Of a stretch of 51,743 nucleotides of DNA, positions 22,974 to 30,790 are shown in pieces. The position numbers and the translations under genes were made by a program. Position 1 is the first letter of the stretch. Each line of letters begins with the position of its first letter. This DNA is from Micromonospora solifontis (GTDB lineage Bacteria; Actinomycetota; Actinomycetes; Mycobacteriales; Micromonosporaceae), in assembly GCF_003725545.1 (NCBI RefSeq), contig NZ_RJLN01000038.1, positions 1 through 51,743 on the forward strand, written 5' to 3'. The notes under the pieces were generated by a model, which saw only the letters and a list, made by a program, of their open reading frames with translations, ran no database searches and was not told the origin of the DNA.

Positions 22974-23477
22974 ATGTCGGAGACGTTCCACGAGTTCGTG
23001 GTGCAGCGTTCGCCCGCGCTGTCCCGGACCGCGTACCTGCTCACCGGGGACCACCAGCTCGCCGAGGACCTGTTGCAGAGCGCCCTGGCCCGGACGTACC
23101 GGCACTGGCGGCGGATCCGCGACGGCGACCCGGAGGCGTACGTGCGCCGGGTCATGTACCACCAGCAGGTCTCCTGGTGGCGGCGACGCCGGGTGGCCGA
23201 ACGCCTCGATGCGGCGCCGGTCGAGCGCGGCGGCGGCGACCACGCCGACGCCACCGCGCTGCGGCTGAGCGTGGTGGCCGCGCTGCGCCGGCTCACGCCC
23301 CGGCAGCGGACGGTGGTGGTGCTCCGGTTCTACGAGGACCTCACCGAGGCGCAGGTGGCCGAGGCGCTGGGCTGCTCGCTCGGCACGGTCAAGCGGCACG
23401 GCCACGACGCCGTCCGCCGGCTCCGCGATCTCGTCCCGGACCTGGTGGAGCGGACGGCGGAGAGGAGCGGGCGATGA
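22974..23477 (+). CDS. SigE-family ECF RNA polymerase sigma factor
   Basis: This 167-residue sigma factor has region 2 from FVVQRSPALSRTAYLLTGD through AEDLLQSALARTYRHW (sigma2.1-2.2) and MYHQQVSWWRRRRVAER, and region 4 LTPRQRTVVVLRFYEDLTEA with the HTH VAEALGCSLGTVKRHGHDAV. ATG 22974 has GAGGGGGTGGGC before it; an in-frame ATG at 22944 is the alternative. Its stop overlaps the next start as ATGA, so it is co-translated with a membrane protein that may act as its anti-sigma partner. Confidence 0.92.
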   Translation: MSETFHEFVVQRSPALSRTAYLLTGDHQLAEDLLQSALARTYRHWRRIRDGDPEAYVRRVMYHQQVSWWRRRRVAERLDAAPVERGGGDHADATALRLSVVAALRRLTPRQRTVVVLRFYEDLTEAQVAEALGCSLGTVKRHGHDAVRRLRDLVPDLVERTAERSGR

Positions 23478-24841
23478 GCGTACGGCTGCGGGAGGCGTTG
23501 CGGGAGGCGGCGGCCGACGTGCCGGCGTACCCGGTGCACGACCGGGCGGTGCGGACGGCGCGCCGGACGCGGCGGCGGATGGCGGCGGGTGTCGCGGCGG
23601 TCCTGCTGCTGGTGGCGCTCGTGCCACTGGTCGGGCGCGGCGGCGGCCCGGGGCCGGGACCGGCGCCGGCCGGCGCGGACGGACCGGCGCTGCCCGACCG
23701 GATCGGCCTGCCGGTGTTCGGCGCGCTGCACGCCACCGACCGGCCCCGGCTCGGCCGGGCGTCGGTGATCTTCAGCGGCCAGGCGCGAGGGCTCACCGGG
23801 CTGCTGGACGAGAACGGCACCATCGGGATCGTCGGGGCCGACACGGACCGCTACCGCACCTACGAGGTGGGCTACGAGGCGCCGGTCGGTGAGAGCGTGC
23901 TGCTCTCCCCCGACGGCCGGCGGATCGCCGTGCCCGGCGGCAGCAGCGGGCACCCCCGGGTCGACCTCGTGGACCTCGTCGACGGGGTGGTGCGACACCT
24001 GCCCAGCGTGGTGCCGGGCAGCGCGCTGACCGAGCCGGCCGGCTGGGCCCCGGACGGGACGTCGCTGGTCGTCCGGGACACCGTTCCGGCCAACCCCGAA
24101 GGCGGCGCCCACCTGAACGTGCTGAGCCTGGTCCGGCTCGACAGCGGCCGGGCCGTCCGCCTGCTCGAGGCCGAGCAGCTGCCGATCTTCGGCAGCCCGG
24201 TGGCGTTCTCGCCCGACGGTAGCCGGCTCGCCTGGCGGATCGGCGACAAGGTGCTGATCGCCGGCACCGACGGGCAGCGCATCTCGTCGTTCCCGCTGTC
24301 GCCCGACACCGGGCTGGCGGGCAAGGGCGCCTGGTTGCCGGACGGCAGCCTGGCCCTGGTCGGCCGGGATCCGGGCACCGACCGCTGGCGGCTGCGCCGC
24401 GCCGACCCGGCCACCGGCCGGGACCTGGGCGCGCTGGAGCTGCCCGCCGTCACCGGGGTCACCACCATCCGGCTGCTCGGCTGGCGACCCGACGGCTCCG
24501 CGCTGGTGGTCGCGTACCGGCCGGAGCCGGCGGCGCCGGCCCGGTTCGACGAGCCGATGGAGATGGACCAGCGGACGACGTACGGCCTGGTGCGGTCGGT
24601 GGCGGTGCTCGCGCTGGTCCCGGGGGCCGCCGCACCCACCACCGTGCTCACCGCGCCGGAGCAGGTGCTCGCGATCGACGTGGCGGACAACGTCGTCCAC
24701 TCCGGACGAATCCGCGACGCCGACCCGCCCTGGGGGGTGGGCGGTCGGTTCTGGTGGTGGGCCGGGTCGGTCGCCCTGCTGCTGCTCGGCGGGCTCCTGG
24801 CCCGCCGGGTGGTCACTCGGGCGCGCGGAGTTCGTGGGTGA
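23474..24841 (+). CDS. Membrane-anchored beta-propeller protein, putative sigma partner
   Basis: This 455-residue protein has a short cytoplasmic N terminus (LREALREAAADVPAYPVH), a membrane helix (MAAGVAAVLLLVALVPLVG), a large extracytoplasmic part with TolB/WD40-like repeats (LLSPDGRRIAVP, GWAPDGTSLVVR, AFSPDGSRLAWR, AWLPDGSLALVG, GWRPDGSALVVA), and a C-terminal membrane helix (WWAGSVALLLLGGLL). The genetic coupling to a SigE-type factor and the N-terminal segment suggest a sensor or anti-sigma role, but no zinc anti-sigma motif is seen. It overlaps the convergent hydrolase gene by 29 bp. Confidence 0.85.
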   Translation: MSVRLREALREAAADVPAYPVHDRAVRTARRTRRRMAAGVAAVLLLVALVPLVGRGGGPGPGPAPAGADGPALPDRIGLPVFGALHATDRPRLGRASVIFSGQARGLTGLLDENGTIGIVGADTDRYRTYEVGYEAPVGESVLLSPDGRRIAVPGGSSGHPRVDLVDLVDGVVRHLPSVVPGSALTEPAGWAPDGTSLVVRDTVPANPEGGAHLNVLSLVRLDSGRAVRLLEAEQLPIFGSPVAFSPDGSRLAWRIGDKVLIAGTDGQRISSFPLSPDTGLAGKGAWLPDGSLALVGRDPGTDRWRLRRADPATGRDLGALELPAVTGVTTIRLLGWRPDGSALVVAYRPEPAAPARFDEPMEMDQRTTYGLVRSVAVLALVPGAAAPTTVLTAPEQVLAIDVADNVVHSGRIRDADPPWGVGGRFWWWAGSVALLLLGGLLARRVVTRARGVRG

Positions 24842-25610
24842 GGAAGGGCAGCACGACGCCCGGCACCGCCGGGGAGCCGACGACGTCGTAGTGGGTGAGA
24901 CCGGGCAGCACCGCCAGCCGGGACGCCGGCCGGTCGCTGCCGTCCCAGCCGGCGTCCCGGTGCCCGCCACCGAGCAGCCCGAAGAACTCGGCCATGTGGT
25001 GCACCGGGATGGAGTCGGCGTCGGCGTAGACCAGCAACACCGGCAGGGCCAGCGCGGCCACCTCGGCCGACCAGTCGTACTCGCGGCGCAGCAGCTCACC
25101 GGTCTTGACCCAGAGCGTCGGCCAGTCCTGCGGGCGCGGCGCCACCCGCTCGTACAGCTCGTGCGGCGGGGTGCCGCGCATCTGCTCGGCGACCTGCGCG
25201 CCGTGGGCGGCCATCGCGGCCAGCACCGCCGGATACCAGCCCCGCCGCCGGTAGGGGGTGGAGAGCAGCACCAGCCGGCGGACCAGCGCCGGATGCTGGA
25301 TCGCGGTACGCAGGGCCACCCCGCCGCCGAGCGAGTAGCCGAGCAGGTCCACCGCCGGCAGGTCGAGGTGGCGCAGCAGCGCGGCGACGTCGTCGGCCAT
25401 CGACTCGTACCGCAGCGGCCGGTCCACGTCGACGGTACGGCCGTGGCCCTGCAGGTCGACGGCGATCACCCGACGGCGGGCGGCGAGCGCGGGCAGGATC
25501 GGGCCGAACATCTCCACCGACCCGTAGCCGCCGTGCAGCAGCACCAGCGGGCGGCCGGTCCCGTGGACCTCGTACCAGACGTGCAGCCCGTTGACGTCGG
25601 CGTAGCTCAT
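24813..25610 (-). CDS. Alpha/beta hydrolase
   Basis: This 265-residue hydrolase has the oxyanion region PLVLLHGGYGSVEMF, nucleophile S93 in GYSLGGG, acid in VYADADSIP and catalytic His in LTHYDVV. It belongs to the broad esterase/haloperoxidase-like group; substrate unknown. ATG 25610 is the natural N terminus (YADVNGLHVWYEVHG follows). The start is only 37 bp from the start of the divergent kinase gene, so their promoters overlap. The longer frame up to 26246 covers the kinase gene and is a shadow. Confidence 0.9.
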   Translation of the reverse strand: MSYADVNGLHVWYEVHGTGRPLVLLHGGYGSVEMFGPILPALAARRRVIAVDLQGHGRTVDVDRPLRYESMADDVAALLRHLDLPAVDLLGYSLGGGVALRTAIQHPALVRRLVLLSTPYRRRGWYPAVLAAMAAHGAQVAEQMRGTPPHELYERVAPRPQDWPTLWVKTGELLRREYDWSAEVAALALPVLLVYADADSIPVHHMAEFFGLLGGGHRDAGWDGSDRPASRLAVLPGLTHYDVVGSPAVPGVVLPFLTHELRAPE

Positions 25611-25635
25611 GTCCCTACAACGACCGGGGTTCTGG

Positions 25636-25641
25636 CAGAGT
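25636..25641 (+). promoter_or_regulatory. Candidate -10 of leaderless kinase gene
   Basis: CAGAGT followed by 6 nt and the GTG at 25648. It differs from TANNNT only at the first base. Confidence 0.35.
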
Positions 25642-25647
25642 CGACGC

Positions 25648-26202
25648 GTGACCGATCTTTCCGACGACGAACTGCGCGCGGCGATCCTGCGGCGCGAGCC
25701 GGTCAACGGCATCCGCATCGTGGGGGTGGACGGGCCGAGCGGCGCCGGCAAGAGCACCTTCGCCGGCCGGCTGGCGTCGCTGACCGGGGCGCCGATCGTG
25801 GAGATCGACGACTTCGTCTCCTGGGACGGCTTCGCCGGCTGGTGGCCGCGCTTCGAGGCGCAGGTGCTCACCCCGCTGCTCGCCGGCCGGGACGCGCACT
25901 GGCAGGTGCGCGACTGGGCCAGCGACTGGCGGGGCGACTCGCTGGGCGGCTGGAAGACGCTGCCGTGGCAGCCGCTGGTGATCCTGGAGGGGGTCACCTG
26001 CACCCGGCGGGAGACGGTCGGGCGCCTCGCGTACGCGATCTGGGTGGAGGCCGATCCGGCCGTGCGGCTGGCTCGCGGCCTGGCCCGCGACGGCGCCGAG
26101 CACCACGACCTGTGGCAGCGGTGGATGCGGGAGGAGGCGGCGTTCTTCGCCGCCGACGGCACCCGGGACCGGGCCGACCTGCGGGTGGACGCCTCGGGGT
26201 GA
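25648..26202 (+). CDS. Uridine kinase-like P-loop protein
   Basis: This 184-residue P-loop NTPase has Walker A GPSGAGKST (29-37), then PIVEIDDFVSWDGFAGWW, the usual site of the substrate-binding Asp in (d)NMP/uridine kinases, and VILEGVTCTRRE. A cytidylate/uridine kinase-like role is likely, but specificity is unknown. GTG 25648 is used because conserved residues begin soon after and a -10-like hexamer precedes it. A 40-bp perfect hairpin begins 7 bp after the stop. Confidence 0.85.
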   Translation: MTDLSDDELRAAILRREPVNGIRIVGVDGPSGAGKSTFAGRLASLTGAPIVEIDDFVSWDGFAGWWPRFEAQVLTPLLAGRDAHWQVRDWASDWRGDSLGGWKTLPWQPLVILEGVTCTRRETVGRLAYAIWVEADPAVRLARGLARDGAEHHDLWQRWMREEAAFFAADGTRDRADLRVDASG

Positions 26203-26208
26203 CCCTCC

Positions 26209-26248
26209 GGGTGCGTTTGTTGTCGCCGGGGCGACAACAAACGCACCC
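26209..26248. terminator. Bidirectional hairpin after kinase gene
   Basis: Perfect 19-bp arms (26209-26227 and 26230-26248) are separated by GG. It lies between the kinase stop (26202) and the end of the convergent GNAT frame (26259), so it can serve both strands. There is no U-tract, as is common in high-GC actinomycetes. Confidence 0.8.
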
Positions 26249-26258
26249 GAATCGGGGG

Positions 26259-26741
26259 CTACCCGGCGACGTACCGGTACAGCGGCCCCTCGTCCGACGC
26301 CACGGTGCCGGTGCGGCGCAGGCCCGCCTTCTCCAGCACCCGGACCTACGGCGCGTTGGCCGGGTTCACGGTGGCGAGGACCTCCGCCACCTCGGGCAGG
26401 GTGCGGGCGAAGGCGACCAGCGCCCGGGCGGCCTCGGTGGTGTAGCCCCGGCAGCGCCGGGACGGCACGACGCCGTAGCCGAACTCGACCGCGCCGTCGA
26501 CGGCCGGCAGCTTCAGCCCGATCCCGCCGACGGTCAGGCCGGTCTCCCGTTCGATCATCTGGAAGTGCCCGTGCGGCCGGTCCGGCTCGCGGGAGAGCAG
26601 GCCGGCGATCATCCGGTCACCCTCGAAGGGGTAGTCCGCCGCCCAGTGCGGGCGGCGCTCACCGGCGACGACGGCTTCGGCCTCCTCGGCCGGCCAATGG
26701 CGCAGCACGAGACGGTCGGTGGTCAGGTCAGGAAAGGACAA
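26259..26741 (-). pseudogene. GNAT acetyltransferase interrupted by an amber codon
   Basis: The frame starts at TTG 26741 (GGGAG 8 nt upstream) with LTTDRLVLRHWPAEEAEAVV, continues through the acetyl-CoA site region (VVPSRRCRGYTTEAARALV) and reaches NPANAP, where codon 132 is TAG (26348-26346). After it the same frame continues VRVLEKAGLRRTGT to a second stop at 26259. In this RimJ/RimL-type family the segment normally reads NxxSxxVLEKxGF, so the TAG most likely arose from TCG (Ser) by one base change. The shortened protein loses its last strand and is probably inactive. A sequencing error is the alternative. Confidence 0.85.
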
Positions 26742-26832
26742 CGCGAAACTCCCAAAGTCGTGGAGCGACCCGGGCCGCGGTGTCTCAGTCAGTCAGCGCG
26801 CGACCCGGAAGAAGGCATGGTGGAGGAAGCTC

Positions 26833-26892
26833 ATGGCGATCCATGGCCTCATCTCCCCCTGCGCCCACGACGGTCGCGTGTCCGCGCGATGA
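26833..26892 (+). CDS. Possible 19-residue peptide with strong ribosome binding site
   Basis: ATG 26833 is preceded by GGAGGAAGCTC with ideal spacing, and the frame closes after 19 codons (MAIHGLISPCAHDGRVSAR). No plus-strand gene follows it, so it is not an obvious leader peptide. It may be chance. Confidence 0.2.
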   Translation: MAIHGLISPCAHDGRVSAR

Positions 26893-26915
26893 CACCCTAA
26901 CCCATGATCCGGATA

Positions 26916-26961
26916 CGCCGCGCCCCCGCTGCCTCGGGCCAGGGGCAGCGGGGGCGCGGCG
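26916..26961 (-). terminator. Terminator hairpin of purine permease gene
   Basis: Perfect 18-bp arms (26916-26933 and 26944-26961) with a 10-nt loop sit 9 bp beyond the permease stop on the minus strand. Confidence 0.8.
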
Positions 26962-26970
26962 GACGACCGG

Positions 26971-28455
26971 TCAGCTGACGCCGGTGACGGCCTTGACCAG
27001 GTTGATGCCGAAGTAGATCACGAACGCGGCGGCGACGGCCCACATCAGCGGGTGGATCTGGCGGGCCTTGCCCTGCGCGACCCGGATCGCCACCCAGCTG
27101 ACGAAGCCGGCACCGATGCCGTTGGTGATCGAGTAGGTGAACGGCATGAGCGTCATGGTCAGGAACGCCGGGACGGCGACGCCCACGTCGGTGAAGTCGA
27201 TGTCCTTCACCTGGCGGATCATCAGCGCGCCGACGATCACCAGGGCGGGGCCGGCGGCCTCGCTCGGCACCAGCGACACCAGCGGGGTGAGCAGCAGCGC
27301 GCCGAGGAAGAGCACGCCGGTGACCACGCTGGTCAGGCCGGTACGGCCACCGTCCGCGATGCCGGAGGAGGACTCCACGTAGGTGGTGGCCGACGAGGCG
27401 CTGCCGGCACCGCCGGCGACCGCGGCGACACCGTCGACGAAGAGCACCTTGCCCAGACGCGGCATGTCGGTGCCGTCCTCGGTGGCCAGGTTGGCCTGCT
27501 TGGCCAGGCCGACGGTGGTGCCCATCACGTCGAAGAAGTCGGCGAGGACCAGGGTGAAGACCAGCAGCAGCGCGGTCACGAGACCGACGTGCGCGAACGC
27601 GCCGAACGACACGTTGCCGAGCAGGTGCAGGTCGGGCCCCTTGACCAGCGGGTCCGGCAGGGCCGGGACGTTGAGCCGCCACCCGTCCGGGTTGGGCTTG
27701 CCGTCGGCGGTGAAGGCGCCACCGGGCTTGGCGAACGCGTTGACGATCACGGCGATGACGGTGGTGGCGACGATGCCGATCAGCACGCCGGCCTTCACCT
27801 TCCTGGCGACCAGGATGCCGGTGACCAGCAGGCCGACCACGAAGACGACCGTGGGCCAGCCGTGCAGGGTGCCGTTGGCACCGGAGCCGAGCTGCAGCGG
27901 CACGCCGGTGCTGCCCCGGACGAAACCGCCGTCGACGAAGCCGATCAGCGCGATGAACAGGCCGATGCCGGCCGCGATGGCGGCCTTCAGCTCGGCCGGG
28001 ATGGCCTGGAAGACGGCCTTCCGGAAGCCGGTGAGCACCAGCACGGTGATGATCAGACCCTCGATCACCACCAGGCCCATCGCCTCGGCCCAGGTCATCT
28101 GCGAGGCGACGGCGTACGCGACGAAGGCGTTCAGGCCCAGGCCGGTCGCCACGGCGAACGGCACCCGGCCGACCACGCCCATCATGATCGTCATGACCGC
28201 GGCGACGAGGGCGGTGACCCCGGCGACCGGCGCGATGCCGAGCAGGTTGCCGTCCTTGTCCGGGGCGGTGCCGATGATCAGCGGGTTGAGCACGACGATG
28301 TACGCCATCGTCGCGAACGTGGTGAGCCCGGCGAGCACCTCGCGCCTGACCGTCGAGCCCCGGCGGGTGATCTCGAAGTAGCGGTCGAGGCGGCCGCGCG
28401 CGGCGGGTTCCGCCGGCTCGACCGGGGCAGCAGGATCCTGCGTAGTCACGCTCAT
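26971..28455 (-). CDS. NCS2-family purine permease (AzgA-like)
   Basis: This 494-residue membrane protein of the NCS2/AzgA group is a proton symporter for hypoxanthine, guanine or adenine. Evidence: RLDRYFEITRRGSTVRREVLAGLTTF N-terminal signature (ITRRGSTVRREVLAG), YIVVLNPLI, GLGLNAFVAY, the LVLADFFDVMGTTVG motif in the substrate site region, and AGGAGSASSATTYVESSSG. About twelve to fourteen helices fit the length. The ATG at 28455 is followed by MSVTTQDPAAP. The upstream region holds two inverted repeats that may regulate it by purine status. Confidence 0.93.
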   Translation of the reverse strand: MSVTTQDPAAPVEPAEPAARGRLDRYFEITRRGSTVRREVLAGLTTFATMAYIVVLNPLIIGTAPDKDGNLLGIAPVAGVTALVAAVMTIMMGVVGRVPFAVATGLGLNAFVAYAVASQMTWAEAMGLVVIEGLIITVLVLTGFRKAVFQAIPAELKAAIAAGIGLFIALIGFVDGGFVRGSTGVPLQLGSGANGTLHGWPTVVFVVGLLVTGILVARKVKAGVLIGIVATTVIAVIVNAFAKPGGAFTADGKPNPDGWRLNVPALPDPLVKGPDLHLLGNVSFGAFAHVGLVTALLLVFTLVLADFFDVMGTTVGLAKQANLATEDGTDMPRLGKVLFVDGVAAVAGGAGSASSATTYVESSSGIADGGRTGLTSVVTGVLFLGALLLTPLVSLVPSEAAGPALVIVGALMIRQVKDIDFTDVGVAVPAFLTMTLMPFTYSITNGIGAGFVSWVAIRVAQGKARQIHPLMWAVAAAFVIYFGINLVKAVTGVS

Positions 28456-28561
28456 GGCGTGGACGTACTCCGTTCCGGGTTGGCCCGCCGGACGCGCCGG
28501 CCGGGCGGTGGGGGTGCAGCCGCTCCGATTCGGTTGGCCCGGAGAACGTCGGAACGGCTGG

Positions 28562-28582
28562 GCTTCACGGATCCCGTGAAGC
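28562..28582. promoter_or_regulatory. Palindrome upstream of purine permease
   Basis: GCTTCACGG-ATC-CCGTGAAGC has perfect 9-bp arms, 107 bp before the permease start. It is a candidate operator or transcript hairpin. Confidence 0.55.
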
Positions 28583-28624
28583 GCTACGAAGCCGCACCCT
28601 GGTCGGGGCGCGACTTCGCAGCGC
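28581..28624. promoter_or_regulatory. Second inverted repeat upstream of purine permease
   Basis: Arms 28581-28595 and 28610-28624 pair at 13 of 15 positions around a 14-nt loop. It shares two bases with the first palindrome, so the two structures could be alternatives. Confidence 0.5.
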
Positions 28625-28832
28625 CCACTCTAGCCAGCGGTTGACCTGCTCCTGAGCCCCCGTCCGAGGGGGGCGTGGCCAAGGTCACGTCCGGGACCGG
28701 TGGCGGGCGAGCCGGTCGGCGTCGAGGGCGTCGGCCGGCCGCCGGTGCCGGGGCCGGACGGTATCCGGGGTGCGCCGACAACCGGGGCATGATCACGACG
28801 GTGGCCGCCCCGGTCTTCCCCGCCGCCCGTGA

Positions 28833-29220
28833 TCAGGGCTGGCGGCCCCCGGCCAGCGGGAACCGGCGCAGCACGGTGAAGGTGCGGGCCGTGGTCTCGG
28901 TGTAGAGCACCTCCCGCACCGCGAACTCCCACCGCAAGGCGGGACCAGCCGCCGTCGACGTCGTCCACGGCGACAAAGACCCCGCCCCGACCGCCGTCCT
29001 CGGCGAACACCTCGCCCATCCGCAGCCGGAAGGGCGCCGCGACGCCGGACAGACGCTCCGCGCGGCGCAGCAGCAGCGCCTCGTCCACGGTCTCCTCGGG
29101 GTAGGTGACCGTGATGTGGGCCGGCACGACGGCGGCCATCACCGGGTCCCAGGTGCACCGCCACCGCTGCACCGCCGTCCGTGCCGGGCCGGTGACGAGC
29201 GCGCAAAGGTGTCGCCGCAC
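28833..29220 (-). pseudogene. Decayed 2'-5' RNA ligase family gene
   Basis: From GTG 29220 the frame reads RRHLCALVTGPARTAVQRW, then the first HxT motif in PAHITVTYPEE, and MGEVFAEDGGRGGVFVAV to DVDGGW. Near 28945 the reading frame changes: the recognisable C terminus LRWEFAVREVLYTETTARTF ending at TGA 28833 is shifted by one base. The second HxT motif that the two-tandem-motif phosphoesterase fold requires is missing between the two parts. I read this as an internal deletion that removed the second motif and broke the frame. The gene cannot make an active enzyme. Confidence 0.75.
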
Positions 29221-29229
29221 GATCGCAGG

Positions 29230-29433
29230 CTAGCGCTGACCCGGCCGGACACCCTCGACACCCGGGTCGCCCGGGTCGAGCTCGCCTCCGCGTACGGTGA
29301 CCTCGGCCGGGAGCGGGACCGGGTCAGCCTGCTGGAGCCGGTGATCCTGGCGTACGTGGCGGCCGGGCGCACGGACGACGCCATCGCCGTGGCCGCCCGC
29401 TACCCGATGCCGGGCGGCCCGGAGCCGGCATGA
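29230..29433 (+). pseudogene. Fragment of a TPR protein
   Basis: The frame LALTRPDTLDTRVARVELAS and TDDAIAVAARYPMPGG resembles tetratricopeptide repeats of the kind found at the C terminus of actinomycete NB-ARC/TPR regulators (HPDTLxTR...LA..Y...GR..DAI). It has no start codon context and runs only about 65 residues before stopping, so it looks like a leftover end of a larger gene. Its end overlaps the M23 peptidase gene on the other strand. Confidence 0.45.
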
Positions 29434-30149
29434 CCGGCCGCAGGTGTGCCCGGCTCGACGGCCTCGACGACGTCGCCGTTGTCCGGCACGCCGCGCCGCA
29501 CCAACTCCTCGGCGCCGTCGCGGCGGCGGACGTGGTAGTCGCGGAAGACGATCGGCACGCCGGTGGCGGTGAACGGGTCGGCGTCGTCCATCACCTGAAG
29601 GTGCACGTGCGGCTGGGTGGAGTTGCCCGAATTGCCGCACCGGCCCAGGGCCTGGCCGACGACCACCGTCTCCCCGGGGCGCACCGCCACCGTGCCCTGC
29701 CGCAGGTGCGCGACCACCAGGTACGGCCCGCCGTCCGCCAGGTCGAGGACGACGTGGTTGCCCGCCAGCCCACGGGCGCCCCGCCGCGCCCGCGACGCCT
29801 GGCTCAGCGCGTACCCGATGCCGGCGAGGGGTGAGCGGCGGGCGACCAGGTCCGGCTCACCGTCCTGCGCCGACACGACCCGCCCACCGGCAGGCGCGAG
29901 GATCGGCTGCTCGAAGGCGTGGAACCGGTCCACCGGTTCGACCGCCAGGACGGTCCGCCAGTCCCGCACCGCTGCCGTCCGCCCGGCACGGACGGCGACG
30001 AAGTCGATGGCGTGGCTCGCCCCGAAGGCGTGCGTGCCGTGGCTCGGGACGCGCCGGGCCGGACTGTTGCGGACAATCCAGGTGCCGCGGAACGGAAGCC
30101 GCAACGCCACCGGCTGCGCCGGTCCCGACGGCCCAGCCGCCCGACTCAT
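29400..30149 (-). CDS. M23-family peptidase domain protein (LytM-like)
   Basis: This 249-residue protein has a C-terminal duplicated hybrid motif domain with M23 features: HAIDFVAV (HxxxD), VVLDL, LVVAHLRQGTVAVRPGETVV, GQALGRCGNSGNSTQPHVHLQV (HxH). Family members cut or bind peptidoglycan through a Zn site. No clear signal peptide is seen, which is unusual for a cell-wall enzyme; a non-classical or cytoplasmic role is possible. ATG 30149 with GGAG 6 nt before it is chosen; the adjacent ATG at 30152 is an alternative. Confidence 0.85.
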   Translation of the reverse strand: MSRAAGPSGPAQPVALRLPFRGTWIVRNSPARRVPSHGTHAFGASHAIDFVAVRAGRTAAVRDWRTVLAVEPVDRFHAFEQPILAPAGGRVVSAQDGEPDLVARRSPLAGIGYALSQASRARRGARGLAGNHVVLDLADGGPYLVVAHLRQGTVAVRPGETVVVGQALGRCGNSGNSTQPHVHLQVMDDADPFTATGVPIVFRDYHVRRRDGAEELVRRGVPDNGDVVEAVEPGTPAAGHAGSGPPGIG

Positions 30150-30367
30150 CATGAGCTCCCCACCACCCGTGCCGCCTCGGTGCGCCGGCCGGGACCGACC
30201 GGTCCCCGCGCTGTCGGCACAGGTCCGACCGGGCATGGCTTCCAGGATGCCGGACCGGGGCGAGTCCCGTCGCCGCCGCGAGCCGCAGGTGACCGGCGAG
30301 GCAGGGGGCTTGACGTGGCGTGCGACCGTGGAGCGGATCGCATGCGCGGTGCTGCCGGGGAGGGCCG

Positions 30368-30790
30368 ATGAACAGACCTGCCACCTCGCTCTCGGCGCTG
30401 CTGGTCGGGCTCGGCGTCGGCGCCGTGGGCGGCGCTCAGATCGGCGCAGCCGCCGTCTGGCCCGGCGTCGCCGTCGGCGTGGCGGGGGTGGCGCTGGCCT
30501 TCTTCCGCTCGTCGCCGGATGCGGTCAGCGACGAGACGGCGGCGCAGTCGACGGATGGGCGGCCGACGCTCTCCGGGCTGGGTACCCGGGTCGAGCAGAT
30601 CCTTCGCCTGGCCGAGCGGCAGGCTGACGACCACCGGGCCACCGCCGAGCGCGAGGCCGAACGGATCCTGTCGGAGGCCCGGGCGACCGCCCGGCTGATC
30701 GTGGACCGGGCGCACGCCGACGCGGCCGGGACGACGGAGACCGCGAATTCCGGTGAGGTGAGGGGCACCGCCGGCGACGGGCTCGCCTAG
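30368..30790 (+). CDS. Small membrane protein with C-terminal coiled coil
   Basis: This 140-residue protein begins with two hydrophobic segments (LSALLVGLGVGAVGGAQIGA and VAVGVAGVALAFF), followed by a charged helix VEQILRLAERQADDHRATAE and EAERILSEARATARLIVDRA. The helix pattern resembles DivIVA-type or F0 subunit b-like coiled coils. It might scaffold membrane-proximal complexes; function unknown. GGGGAGGG lies just before the ATG at 30368. Its stop TAG forms part of the -10 hexamer of the next gene. Confidence 0.75.
   Translation: MNRPATSLSALLVGLGVGAVGGAQIGAAAVWPGVAVGVAGVALAFFRSSPDAVSDETAAQSTDGRPTLSGLGTRVEQILRLAERQADDHRATAEREAERILSEARATARLIVDRAHADAAGTTETANSGEVRGTAGDGLA

Larger units (their letters stand above)
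28456..28832. other. 377-bp region upstream of purine permease
   Basis: This stretch holds the two inverted repeats listed separately and the spacer to the decayed RNA-ligase gene. I see no other gene in it; open frames crossing it lack start context and domains. Confidence 0.5.

Noticed and set aside
26346..26741. Complete 131-residue acetyltransferase
   Set aside because: The conserved C-terminal strand continues in the same frame after the TAG, so the short form is a truncation.
28562..28624. Purine riboswitch
   Set aside because: Position fits, but I do not see the conserved loop-loop and three-way junction sequence, so I list only inverted repeats.
29116..29433. Intact small plus-strand gene
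   Set aside because: Its first half is antisense to the RNA ligase remnant; only the last 65 residues look like TPR sequence.
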